From NCBI RefSeq assembly GCF_044068625.1, contig NZ_JBIPKH010000006.1, positions 81,548 through 145,547 on the forward strand: DNA of 64,000 nucleotides. The letters are read 5' to 3'. A program made the position numbers and the translations under genes. The notes beneath the pieces are model-generated. The model searched no databases, was not told where the DNA came from, and saw only the letters and a list, made by a program, of their open reading frames with translations. The DNA comes from Desulfurivibrio sp044068625 (GTDB lineage Bacteria > Desulfobacterota > Desulfobulbia > Desulfobulbales > Desulfurivibrionaceae). Positions 44,282 to 52,217 of this stretch are shown here, piece after piece (the stretch's first letter is position 1; each line of letters begins with the position of its first letter).

Positions 44282-46375
44282 ATGAAAAACCGCTACGATC
44301 ACGACGAGGCCGCCGCCTTTGTCGCCGCCCGCCCCCATTGCTCCCCCGCCTTGGCCCTGCGGGTTTATACCTCCCGCCTGATCGGGCGGGAGCCGGCCCT
44401 GGTCCTGCACGGCGGCGGCAATACCTCGGTGAAGGATCGGGCCCGCAATATCCTGGGGGAAGAGTTGGAGGTCCTCCATATCAAAGGCAGCGGCTGGGAT
44501 CTCGGGGCCATCGAGGCCGCCGGTTTTCCCGGGCTGGAGCTGGCCTGGCTGCGGCGCCTGCGGGGGCTGGCCAGTCTGGGCGACGAGGAGATGGTTAACC
44601 AGTTCCGTACCCATATGCTGGATGCCGCCGCCCCCAACCCCTCCATCGAGACCCTGGTCCACGCCTTTTTGCCCCACCGCTTCATTGATCATACCCATGC
44701 CGACGCCATTGTCATTCTGACCCACCTGCCCGAGCCGGAAAGGCACCTGCGGGCGGCGCTGGGCCCCAAGATCGGCATTTTGCCCTTTATCATGCCCGGC
44801 TTCCCCCTGGCCCGGGCGATGGCCGATCTGTACGAGGCCGATCCGGGGATCGAGGCGGTGATCCTGCTCCAGCACGGAATCTTCACCTTCGCCGACGAGG
44901 CGGAAGTGGCCTACGGCCGGATGATCGAGTATGTAAGCCGGGCCGAGGCCTATCTGGCCGCGGCCGGAACGGGGCGGCCCCCGGCTGGCGCGGCGGCGGT
45001 CGAACATGATCCGGCCCGGCTGCTCCCCCTGCTGCGGGGGGCCTTAAGCTTTGTCGCCCCCGGCGGGGAGCGCCGCTACTTCAGCCTGGCCTGGCGGGCG
45101 GCACCCGATCTGCTGGCGGCCCTGGCCCGACCCGATGCCGCAGCGCTTTTCGGCGGCGGCGGCGTGCTGACCCCCGATCATGTGATCCGGACCAAAAACC
45201 ATCCCCTTTTGCTGAACCTGGACCCGGCGGCGGCTGAAGCCGAGGTCGCCCGGGCCATTGCCCAGGCGGTGGCCGGTTATGGTGAAAGCTATCAGGAGTA
45301 TTTTGCCCGTCGCTGCCGGGCGGCGGGGAGCAAAAAGATCATGCTCGATCCCCGGCCCCGGGTGATCCTGATCCCCGGCCTGGGCCTGGTGGGGGCGGGG
45401 TTCTCTCCCAAGGAGGCGGCGATTGCCGCCGATATCGCCGAGCATACCCTGCGGGCCAAGTTGAGCGGCGCCCCCCTGGGCCCCTACCTCGACCTGGAGG
45501 AGGAGCATATCTTCGCCATGGAGTACTGGAGCCTGGAGCAGGCCAAGCTGGGCCAGGGACGGCCGTCGCTTTTGGCCGGCCGGGTGGCCCTGGTTACCGG
45601 CGGTGGCGGGGCCATGGCCCTGGGGATTGCCGCCCGGCTGCTGGAGGCCGGGGCCCGGGTCTTTTTAAGCGATCTGGACCAGGCCCGCTTAGAGGCGGTG
45701 GCCGCCAGGCTCAAGAGCCGCTTCGGGGGAGGGATGCTGGGCACGGTGGTGATGGATGTCACCGCCGAGGAGTCGGTGCGGGCGGGGCTGGCCCAGGTGG
45801 TGCAGGCCGCCGGGGGCCTGGATATCCTGGTGCCCAATGCCGGGATCGCCCATGTCGCCAGGCTGGAGGAGCTAACCGGGGCCGATTTCGCCCGGGTGAT
45901 GGCGGTCAACTGCCAGGGGGTATTCACGGTAATCAAGGGGGCGATTCCCCTTTTCCGCCGCCAGGCCTGCGGCGGCCAGGTGATCATCAACAGTTCGAAA
46001 AACGTCTTTGATCCCGGGGCGGCTTTTGGGGCCTACAGCGCTTCCAAGGCCGCGGCCCACCAGCTGGGCAAGATAGCTGCCCTGGAGCTGGCGGAACTGG
46101 GGGTGGGGGTCAATATGATCAATGCCGATGGGGTGTTCGATGCCGACGGGGTCAGCTCCGGTCTCTGGGAGGTGGTGGGTCCCGACCGGATGCGGGCCCG
46201 CAACCTCGATCCCGCCGGCCTGCGCGAATACTATCGGAACCGCAACCTGCTCAAGGTGGCGGTGAGCGCCGAGCAAGTCGGTAACGCGGTGGTCTTCTTT
46301 GCCGCCGGTCTCACTCCCACCACCGGCGCCACCCTGCCGGTGGATGGGGGCATTCCCGCCGCTTTTCCCCGTTGA
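44282..46375 (+). CDS. bifunctional class II aldolase / short-chain dehydrogenase
   Basis: A 697-residue fusion. The N-terminal half is a class II (fuculose-phosphate-type) aldolase/adducin domain: LHGGGNTSVKD, HTHADAI and LLQHGIFTFADEA supply the zinc ligands. The C-terminal part is a classical SDR: VTGGGGAMALGIAARL NAD site, PNAGIAHVARLEE, NSSKNVFDPGA and the YSASKAA catalytic pair. The architecture resembles RhaE/RhaW-type rhamnulose-phosphate aldolase-lactaldehyde dehydrogenase, but no sugar kinase or isomerase is beside it, so the substrate is unknown. ATG 44282 is used; GAGGAAAA precedes it. Confidence 0.88.
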   Translation: MKNRYDHDEAAAFVAARPHCSPALALRVYTSRLIGREPALVLHGGGNTSVKDRARNILGEELEVLHIKGSGWDLGAIEAAGFPGLELAWLRRLRGLASLGDEEMVNQFRTHMLDAAAPNPSIETLVHAFLPHRFIDHTHADAIVILTHLPEPERHLRAALGPKIGILPFIMPGFPLARAMADLYEADPGIEAVILLQHGIFTFADEAEVAYGRMIEYVSRAEAYLAAAGTGRPPAGAAAVEHDPARLLPLLRGALSFVAPGGERRYFSLAWRAAPDLLAALARPDAAALFGGGGVLTPDHVIRTKNHPLLLNLDPAAAEAEVARAIAQAVAGYGESYQEYFARRCRAAGSKKIMLDPRPRVILIPGLGLVGAGFSPKEAAIAADIAEHTLRAKLSGAPLGPYLDLEEEHIFAMEYWSLEQAKLGQGRPSLLAGRVALVTGGGGAMALGIAARLLEAGARVFLSDLDQARLEAVAARLKSRFGGGMLGTVVMDVTAEESVRAGLAQVVQAAGGLDILVPNAGIAHVARLEELTGADFARVMAVNCQGVFTVIKGAIPLFRRQACGGQVIINSSKNVFDPGAAFGAYSASKAAAHQLGKIAALELAELGVGVNMINADGVFDADGVSSGLWEVVGPDRMRARNLDPAGLREYYRNRNLLKVAVSAEQVGNAVVFFAAGLTPTTGATLPVDGGIPAAFPR

Positions 46376-46390
46376 CCCCCTCTTTCCCCT

Positions 46391-46418
46391 TTGGCGGGGG
46401 AGCCGGGCCGGGTATATT
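46391..46418 (+). promoter_or_regulatory. candidate promoter of the 46.4-48.4 kb genes
   Basis: TTGGCG (46391-46396), 16 bp, then TATATT (46413-46418, five of six). It lies about 36 bp before the next ATG. Confidence 0.5.
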
Positions 46419-46453
46419 GATGAATTTGATTGTCGCAATGAAGGGGGATCCCA

Positions 46454-47062
46454 ATGAGTGATGAGATCAAGAGTACCATGGAGAAGGTGATGGAGCGGCT
46501 GGCTGCCATGGACGCGGCCGGTGGCGGTCAGGTGGATCTGGGCGAGGAGGATCGCCGGGAGGGGATGCGGCTGGCCGCCGCCTGCCTGCGGAGCGAGGTC
46601 GCCAGCCTCAACGCCGAGTTGGCCGCCGCGCCCCCCCAGCGGCAAATGGCCCTGCGCCAGGGTATGGCCGGGACCCTTTTGCGCAACATCTTCCTGCCCC
46701 GGGAGGAGGAGCAGCTGGCGCCGGCGGAGAAGGCCATGGCCGGACTGCTGGAGCTGGCCGGTGAACAGGGCGGCGGTGAGCTGTTGCGGCTGCTGGGTGA
46801 CCTGAAAAAGATCCTGGAGCAGTATCTGGCCCATTGTCGCCAGTTGCGCCAGCAGCTTGGAGAGCAGTTTGCCCAGCAGTTGGCGGCCATGGAGGGAAAT
46901 CTGGCCCGTCAGACCGGGGTGGCCATGAAACTGAGCCCCGAGCAGCACCCCAAGTTTCAGGAGGAGTGGCAGCGGATCCAGGATGAGTTGAATTTGCAAT
47001 ATGGCCGGGCCGTGGAGCAGCACAAGCAGCACCTGGCCGCCATCTTCAACGCGGGTTCATAA
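46454..47062 (+). CDS. hypothetical helical protein
   Basis: Function unknown. A 202-residue soluble protein, predicted all-helical, with a coiled-coil-rich Gln/Leu/Glu composition (e.g. LAHCRQLRQQLGEQFAQQL). There is no signal peptide, metal motif or enzyme signature. The start has AAGGGGG seven bases upstream. It is 12 bp before another small unknown, and both precede an aminopeptidase P-like gene, suggesting a small operon of housekeeping type. Confidence 0.75.
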   Translation: MSDEIKSTMEKVMERLAAMDAAGGGQVDLGEEDRREGMRLAAACLRSEVASLNAELAAAPPQRQMALRQGMAGTLLRNIFLPREEEQLAPAEKAMAGLLELAGEQGGGELLRLLGDLKKILEQYLAHCRQLRQQLGEQFAQQLAAMEGNLARQTGVAMKLSPEQHPKFQEEWQRIQDELNLQYGRAVEQHKQHLAAIFNAGS

Positions 47063-47074
47063 GAGGAGGCTAAA

Positions 47075-47335
47075 ATGGAAGCGGAAATTCTGTTGGATGT
47101 GGAAGAGGCCAAGCCGGATGATCTGCCAGAGGTGGAGAAACGGTTTCGCCAGTGGTATGCCGAGGGCAGCGAGATCCGCCACGGCCATCCCCGGTTTGAA
47201 TATCTTCAGTCTTTGGACAAACCCTTCCGTTTCCAGGTCAATTTCGGCCAGGCCGATCCCACCCGGGCGCTGCAGCAGCTGCATGCCAGACTGTTCCGCT
47301 ACGGGGTGAAGGTTTTTGTCCACTTTCTCCACTGA
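47075..47335 (+). CDS. small hypothetical protein
   Basis: An 86-residue cytoplasmic protein of unknown function, acidic at the N-terminus and basic/hydrophobic at the C-terminus (GVKVFVHFLH). It contains a single aromatic-rich strand region (FRFQVNFGQAD). A GAGGAGG ribosome-binding site precedes the ATG. It is located between the helical unknown and the M24 peptidase and is co-directional with both, so it is probably real. Confidence 0.7.
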   Translation: MEAEILLDVEEAKPDDLPEVEKRFRQWYAEGSEIRHGHPRFEYLQSLDKPFRFQVNFGQADPTRALQQLHARLFRYGVKVFVHFLH

Positions 47336-47347
47336 AGGCGCCGGCCG

Positions 47348-48442
47348 ATGTCTCTGATGCTCGATAAGCTCCGTCGGCGGCTGAAGCGGCGGGGGTTGGA
47401 TGCCCTGCTGGTCAGCCAGCCGGAGAATCGCCGTTACCTTAGCGGTTTTACCGCCGCCGACCACGGGATCAGCGAATCGGCCGGGGTGCTGCTGGTTACC
47501 GCCGCCGGCCCCTCTTTCCTCCTCACCGATGGCCGTTATCGGCTCCAGGCCGAGCAGGAGGCGGCGGGTTTCGAGATTCGGGTCTATCCCCGGGGCCTCT
47601 TTCCCCTGCTGCGCCGCCTGTTCAACTCTCTGGCCCTCGAGCGCCTGGCCTTTGAAAGCGATTACCTGCTCCATTCAGTTTTTGTCGGTCTTGCCCGGCT
47701 GGCCACGGAAAAGGGGATCGAGCTGGTGCCGCTGACCGGTTTGGTGGAGGAGTTGCGCCAGATCAAAAGCGCCGCCGAGCTGGCCCTGATCGAACAGGCG
47801 GTGCGGCTCAACGAGCAGGTCTTTGCCGAGGTCTACGGGCAACTGCGGCCGGGGCTCAGCGAAAGGGAGGTGGCCGCCCTGATCGAGGAGACCATGCGGC
47901 GGCGCGGGGCCGAGGGCCCCAGTTTCCCCACCATCGTCGCCGCCGGCCCCAACGGGGCCATGCCGCATGCGGTCCCCACCGAGCGGTTGCTGGCCCCAGG
48001 CGAGCCGATCATCATCGATATGGGACTGAAGGTCGGGGGGTATTGCTCGGATATGACCCGGACCGTGGTCCTGGGCCAGCCCGACGGCCAGACCCTGGCG
48101 ATGATCCGTCTGGTTCGCCAGGCCCAGCTGGCCGGGCTGCAGGCCCTGCGCCCCGGGGTGGCCGGTCGCCATGTCGATCAGGTGGCCCGGCGGGTGATCG
48201 AAGAGGCCGGGCATGGCGATCATTTCGGCCACAGCCTGGGCCATGGGGTGGGGCTCAATGTCCACGAAGGTCCCTCGCTGAGTTATCGCAATGGCAAGCT
48301 GCTGCGGCCCGGCATGGTGCTGACCGTCGAGCCCGGGGTCTATCTGCCGGGCTGGGGCGGGGTCCGGCTGGAAAACATGGCGGTGGTCACCGAAGCCGGG
48401 TGCCGCCTGCTCAACCGGGATACCACCTTCCTCGATGCCTGA
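47348..48442 (+). CDS. aminopeptidase P/Xaa-Pro dipeptidase family (M24)
   Basis: A 364-residue cytoplasmic metallopeptidase. The N-terminal creatinase-like domain (LVSQPENRRYLSGFTAAD) precedes the pita-bread M24 domain. Metal-ligand motifs: IIDMGLKVGGYCSDMTRT (two Asp), HSLGHGVGLNVHEGP (His), LTVEPGVYLPGWGGVRLEN (two Glu). It cleaves peptides with a penultimate or C-terminal Pro. The tgt gene overlaps its end by 8 bp. Confidence 0.9.
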   Translation: MSLMLDKLRRRLKRRGLDALLVSQPENRRYLSGFTAADHGISESAGVLLVTAAGPSFLLTDGRYRLQAEQEAAGFEIRVYPRGLFPLLRRLFNSLALERLAFESDYLLHSVFVGLARLATEKGIELVPLTGLVEELRQIKSAAELALIEQAVRLNEQVFAEVYGQLRPGLSEREVAALIEETMRRRGAEGPSFPTIVAAGPNGAMPHAVPTERLLAPGEPIIIDMGLKVGGYCSDMTRTVVLGQPDGQTLAMIRLVRQAQLAGLQALRPGVAGRHVDQVARRVIEEAGHGDHFGHSLGHGVGLNVHEGPSLSYRNGKLLRPGMVLTVEPGVYLPGWGGVRLENMAVVTEAGCRLLNRDTTFLDA

Positions 48443-49571
48443 TTCCCCTTCCCCGTTCAAGCTGCTGGCCACCTCCTCCCAGTGCGCCGCCCGGCGCGGC
48501 GAGCTGCAAACCCTGCATGGGGTGGTGCAGACCCCGGTTTTCATGCCGGTGGGCACCCAGGCCACGGTCAAGGGGGTGACTCCGGAGAACCTGCGGGAGC
48601 TGGGGGCCCAGATTATCCTGGGCAACACCTACCATCTTTACCTGCGGCCCGGGCATGAGTTGATCAAAAAACTGGGCGGGCTCCACCGGTTCATGAACTG
48701 GTCGGGGCCGATCCTCACCGACAGCGGTGGTTTTCAGATCTTTTCCCTGCAGCAGCTGGCCAGGATCAGCGAGGAGGGGGCCGCCTTCAAATCCCACCTG
48801 GACGGCTCCGAGCTCTTTCTCAGTCCGGAGTCGGCGGTGGCGGTCCAGGAGGCCCTGGGCAGCGATATCATGATGTGCCTGGACACCTGCATCCCCTATC
48901 CCGCCCAGCGGCAACAGGCGGAGGAAGCCACCGCCCTCACCGGCCGGTGGGCGGCCCGCTGCCGGGCGGCCCAGGGGGATAGCGGCCAGTTGCTCTTCGG
49001 CATCATTCAGGGCGGTATGTACCCCGACCTGCGCCTGCGCTCGCTGGCGGAGATGGTGGCGATCGGTTTCGACGGTTATGCCATCGGGGGGTTGAGCGTG
49101 GGGGAGCCGGAGGAGCTGATGTACCAGATCTGCGAAGAGACCGCCGGGGCGATGCCGGCCGATCACGCCCGCTACCTGATGGGGGTGGGCACCCCCCGCA
49201 ACCTGGTGGAAGCGGTTTATCGGGGGATCGATATGTTCGACTGCGTGATGCCCACCCGCAACGCCCGCAACGGAATGCTCTTTACTTCCACCGGCCGGCT
49301 TGTTATAAAAAACGCTCGCTACCGGGATGATCCCCGGCCGGCGGATGAGTCCTGCGACTGCTACACCTGTCGCCATTACAGCCGGGCCTATCTGCGGCAC
49401 CTGTATGTGGCCCGGGAACTGCTCTCCTCCCATCTGATGACCGTGCACAATCTGCACTACTACACGGCCCTGATGGCCAGGATGCGGCGGGCCATCGAGG
49501 AGGACAACTTCCTCGAGTTTTACCGGGATTTTATCGGGCGGCAGGCGGAAAACGAGACTGGCAATCAGTAA
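48435..49571 (+). CDS. tgt: tRNA-guanine transglycosylase
   Basis: Inserts queuosine precursor at G34 of tRNAs for Asp, Asn, His and Tyr. The 378-residue TIM-barrel product has VFMPVGTQATVKGVTPE, LTDSGGFQIFSL (catalytic Asp), GGLSVGEP, and the zinc site CDCYTCRHYSRAYLRHL. It overlaps the preceding gene and is followed 33 bp later by yajC, the usual tgt-yajC arrangement. Confidence 0.95.
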   Translation: MPDSPSPFKLLATSSQCAARRGELQTLHGVVQTPVFMPVGTQATVKGVTPENLRELGAQIILGNTYHLYLRPGHELIKKLGGLHRFMNWSGPILTDSGGFQIFSLQQLARISEEGAAFKSHLDGSELFLSPESAVAVQEALGSDIMMCLDTCIPYPAQRQQAEEATALTGRWAARCRAAQGDSGQLLFGIIQGGMYPDLRLRSLAEMVAIGFDGYAIGGLSVGEPEELMYQICEETAGAMPADHARYLMGVGTPRNLVEAVYRGIDMFDCVMPTRNARNGMLFTSTGRLVIKNARYRDDPRPADESCDCYTCRHYSRAYLRHLYVARELLSSHLMTVHNLHYYTALMARMRRAIEEDNFLEFYRDFIGRQAENETGNQ

Positions 49572-49604
49572 ACGACAATAATTACCCAACAACTGGAGGT
49601 TGAC

Positions 49605-49937
49605 ATGGTTAGTATCGCTCACGCCGCGGAAGCGGCTCCGGCCGGAGGCGGTTTTGGCGCCTTTATTCCCCTGATTCTGATCTTCGTGATCTTTTACTTT
49701 CTGTTGATCCGTCCCCAGCAGAAGAAGGCCAAGGAGCACCAGCAGTTTCTGGCCGCCCTGAAGATCGGCGACGAGGTGGTCAGCAGTGGTGGCCTCCAGG
49801 GCACCATCACCGGCCTGACCGACTCGGTGGTTACCCTGGAGATTGCCGACAAGGTCCGGGTTAAGGTCGCCCGCCCCTATATCATGGGGCCGGCGGGCGG
49901 TACCGGCCTGGGTATGGCCAAGCCGGCCGGGGGTTGA
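49605..49937 (+). CDS. yajC: preprotein translocase subunit YajC
   Basis: A 110-residue inner-membrane protein with one helix (FIPLILIFVIFYFLLIRPQQKKAKEHQ) and a small SH3-like cytoplasmic domain, acting with SecDF. The GGAGG ribosome-binding site lies before ATG 49605. SecD/SecF are not seen in this window; the gene is followed by a strong terminator. Confidence 0.92.
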   Translation: MVSIAHAAEAAPAGGGFGAFIPLILIFVIFYFLLIRPQQKKAKEHQQFLAALKIGDEVVSSGGLQGTITGLTDSVVTLEIADKVRVKVARPYIMGPAGGTGLGMAKPAGG

Positions 49938-49984
49938 TAAGCTCGGCCGGTCGGCTGTAGTTACAGCCCGGACCCATCCACCAA

Positions 49985-50021
49985 ATCCCGTCCCGCCCGG
50001 CGTGGGGGCGGGATTTTTTTT
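49985..50021 (+). terminator. intrinsic terminator after yajC
   Basis: ATCCCGTCCC (49985-49994) pairs with GGGGCGGGAT (50005-50014) with one G-T wobble, followed by eight T. It ends the M24-tgt-yajC transcript and may serve the convergent tpx on its other side. Confidence 0.9.
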
Positions 50022-50064
50022 GTCCGGCGGCCCGGCGGCCGGGGAAGCTTCCAGGTTGTCGTGA

Positions 50065-50574
50065 TCAGGCGCCGGGCCGCAGTATCCGCAGGGCCGCCTC
50101 GTAATCCGGCTCCTCCTTGATCTCCGGCACCTGTTGTCGATAAATCACCAGCCCCTTTTCATCGATCACCACCACGGCCCGGGCCAGCAGGCCCGCCAAG
50201 GGGCCGTCGATGATCCGGACCCCGTAGCGGTCGCCAAACTCCCGGTTGCGCAGTTCCGAGACCGGAATCACCTTCTCCAGTCCCTCGGCCCCGCAGAAAC
50301 GGGCATGGGCAAAGGGCAGATCCAGGGAGGCGCAGAGGCAGACCGCGTTTTCCAGGCGGTCGATCTCGCTGTTGAAGCGGCGGACACTGGTGGCGCAGAC
50401 TCCGGTGTCGATGCTGGGAAAGATATTGAGGATCACCCGTTTGCCCCGATAATCCAGGAGGGTGACGTCGCTGAGGTCGGTTTTGGTGAGCAGGAAATCG
50501 GGGGCGGGCGCGCCGGGTTCCGGCAACTCGCCAATGGTGTGAATGGGAGTGCCCTGCAGGGTGATGGTCGTCAT
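50065..50574 (-). CDS. tpx: thiol peroxidase
   Basis: A 169-residue atypical 2-Cys peroxiredoxin that reduces hydrogen peroxide and organic peroxides. It starts ITLQGTPIHTIGELP. The peroxidatic Cys is in SIDTGVCATSVRRFN and the resolving Cys in ARFCGAEGLEKV. There is no signal peptide. It sits between two terminator-separated transcripts and is divergent from the OFA transporter. Confidence 0.93.
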   Translation of the reverse strand: MTTITLQGTPIHTIGELPEPGAPAPDFLLTKTDLSDVTLLDYRGKRVILNIFPSIDTGVCATSVRRFNSEIDRLENAVCLCASLDLPFAHARFCGAEGLEKVIPVSELRNREFGDRYGVRIIDGPLAGLLARAVVVIDEKGLVIYRQQVPEIKEEPDYEAALRILRPGA

Positions 50575-50754
50575 TTGCTCCTCCTTTTCAGCTGGTTGCC
50601 ACGCAACGGCAGGGGATGGTTCAATATTCCGAGGTTAGCGGATAGCGGGGCCTGATGGCAAGGAAAAGCTGGGCGGGACCAAGTTCCGCTTGGTGGTCGC
50701 CGACGGAAGATGATACCATCAGGGCGTTGTGCAACCATAGCGCAGGGAGAGGTC

Positions 50755-52167
50755 ATGTCCGGTTTAGCGGCATATATGAGTTTGGGCAAGCGGCGCTGGC
50801 TGGTGGTGGCCGGCGCCATGGTCATTCAGTTCTGCCTGGGCACCATCTACGCCTGGAGCGCCTTCACCGGCGCCCTGACCCAACCGGTGGCCGCCGGCGG
50901 CGAGTACGGTTTTTCCGCCCGCCAGGCCGCCTGGATCTTTTCCGCCGGTTTGGCGGTGTTCGCGGTGGTGATGGTCTTTGCCGGTCGCCTGCAGGTGAGG
51001 TTCGGGCCCCGGCCGGTGGTGGCCCTCGGGGGGGTGGTGCTGGGCTGCGGCTATATCCTGGGGGGCTTGCTGGGCGGCAGCTTCTGGGGGCAGCTGGTGG
51101 GGATCGGACTGGTGGGAGGGGCGGGGATCGGTTTGGCCTATGTGGTCCCCATCGCGGTGGGGGTGAAGTGGTTCCCCGACAAGAAGGGCCTGGTTGCCGG
51201 CCTGGCCGTGGCCGGTTTCGGCTTTGGCGCCACCCTCTGGGTCAAACTGGCCGGCAGTTGGTTTGGCGGGCTTTTGTACACCACCAGCCTCTTCGGTCTG
51301 CCCGGGGTGCAGAGTGTCTTTTTGCTTTACGGAGTGGCCTTTCTGTTCTTTGTGGGGCTGGGCAGCCTGGTGATGCTCAACCCGCCGCCGGGCTACCGGC
51401 CGGAGGGCTGGGATCCCGCCCTGGCGCAACATCTCCCGGCTGACCCGGGGGTCTCGGGGCGGGAGTTCGGCAGCCGGGAGATGTTGCGCACCCCCCAGTT
51501 CTACCTGCTCTGGCTGATGTTCTGCAGCACCGCCCTGGCCGGGCTGATGGTGATCTACAGTATCAGCCTGTTCGGGATTGACGCCCTGCAGGCGGCCCAG
51601 GCGGTGCCGGGGCCGGCGGAAGCGGCCATGGCGGCGGGTACCGCCATGGCCTGGTACGCCATTTTCAACGGCCTGGGCCGGATTGCCTGGGGGGGGATCT
51701 CCGATCGCCTGGGCCGGAAATGGTCGCTGTTTATGATGTGCAGCTTCCAGGCCTTTATTCTCTTCGCCTTCTTTGAACTGGGCTCCGCCACCAGTAGTCT
51801 GATCATCGCCGCCGCCGTCATCGGTTTCAATTTCGGCGGCAACTTCGCCCTCTTCCCCGCCGCCACCGCCGACTATTTCGGCCCCGGCAATCTGGGGCAG
51901 AACTACGGCTGGGTTTTTCTCTCCTACGGAGTGGCCGGGATGCTGGGGCCCCAGATCGCCGGCTATTTCCGGGACATGGCGGTGGGCGGCGATATCTCCA
52001 CCTGGCAGACCTCCTTCGCCATCGCCGGCGGCGCCTGTGTTTTTGCCGCCCTTCTGGCCCTGTTGCTCAAGCCCCCCGCCAAAATTGTCGACGTCGCAAA
52101 AAGCCGCGACGACGACGGGGCACGCCTCGCAACTTGTTGTTTTCGCATGGCCGACCAACGCGTTTAG
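50755..52167 (+). CDS. MFS transporter, oxalate/formate antiporter (OFA) family
   Basis: A 470-residue 12-helix transporter. It begins KRRWLVVAGAMVIQFCLGTIYAWS, with the family pattern after helix 1, and later has IAWGGISDRLGRKWSLF (the second MFS motif) and YFGPGNLGQNYGWVF. OFA members exchange oxalate or formate or import related monocarboxylates. Ligand unknown. The ATG at 50755 has AGGGAGAGG before it. The last ~30 residues beyond KPPAKIVD (SRDDDGARLATCC...) are unlike a transporter tail; see findings. Confidence 0.85.
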   Translation: MSGLAAYMSLGKRRWLVVAGAMVIQFCLGTIYAWSAFTGALTQPVAAGGEYGFSARQAAWIFSAGLAVFAVVMVFAGRLQVRFGPRPVVALGGVVLGCGYILGGLLGGSFWGQLVGIGLVGGAGIGLAYVVPIAVGVKWFPDKKGLVAGLAVAGFGFGATLWVKLAGSWFGGLLYTTSLFGLPGVQSVFLLYGVAFLFFVGLGSLVMLNPPPGYRPEGWDPALAQHLPADPGVSGREFGSREMLRTPQFYLLWLMFCSTALAGLMVIYSISLFGIDALQAAQAVPGPAEAAMAAGTAMAWYAIFNGLGRIAWGGISDRLGRKWSLFMMCSFQAFILFAFFELGSATSSLIIAAAVIGFNFGGNFALFPAATADYFGPGNLGQNYGWVFLSYGVAGMLGPQIAGYFRDMAVGGDISTWQTSFAIAGGACVFAALLALLLKPPAKIVDVAKSRDDDGARLATCCFRMADQRV

Positions 52168-52217
52168 CGGGTTTTTGCGAGGCCATCAAAATTGCCGCTT
52201 AACAAGCCGTTCCGGCG

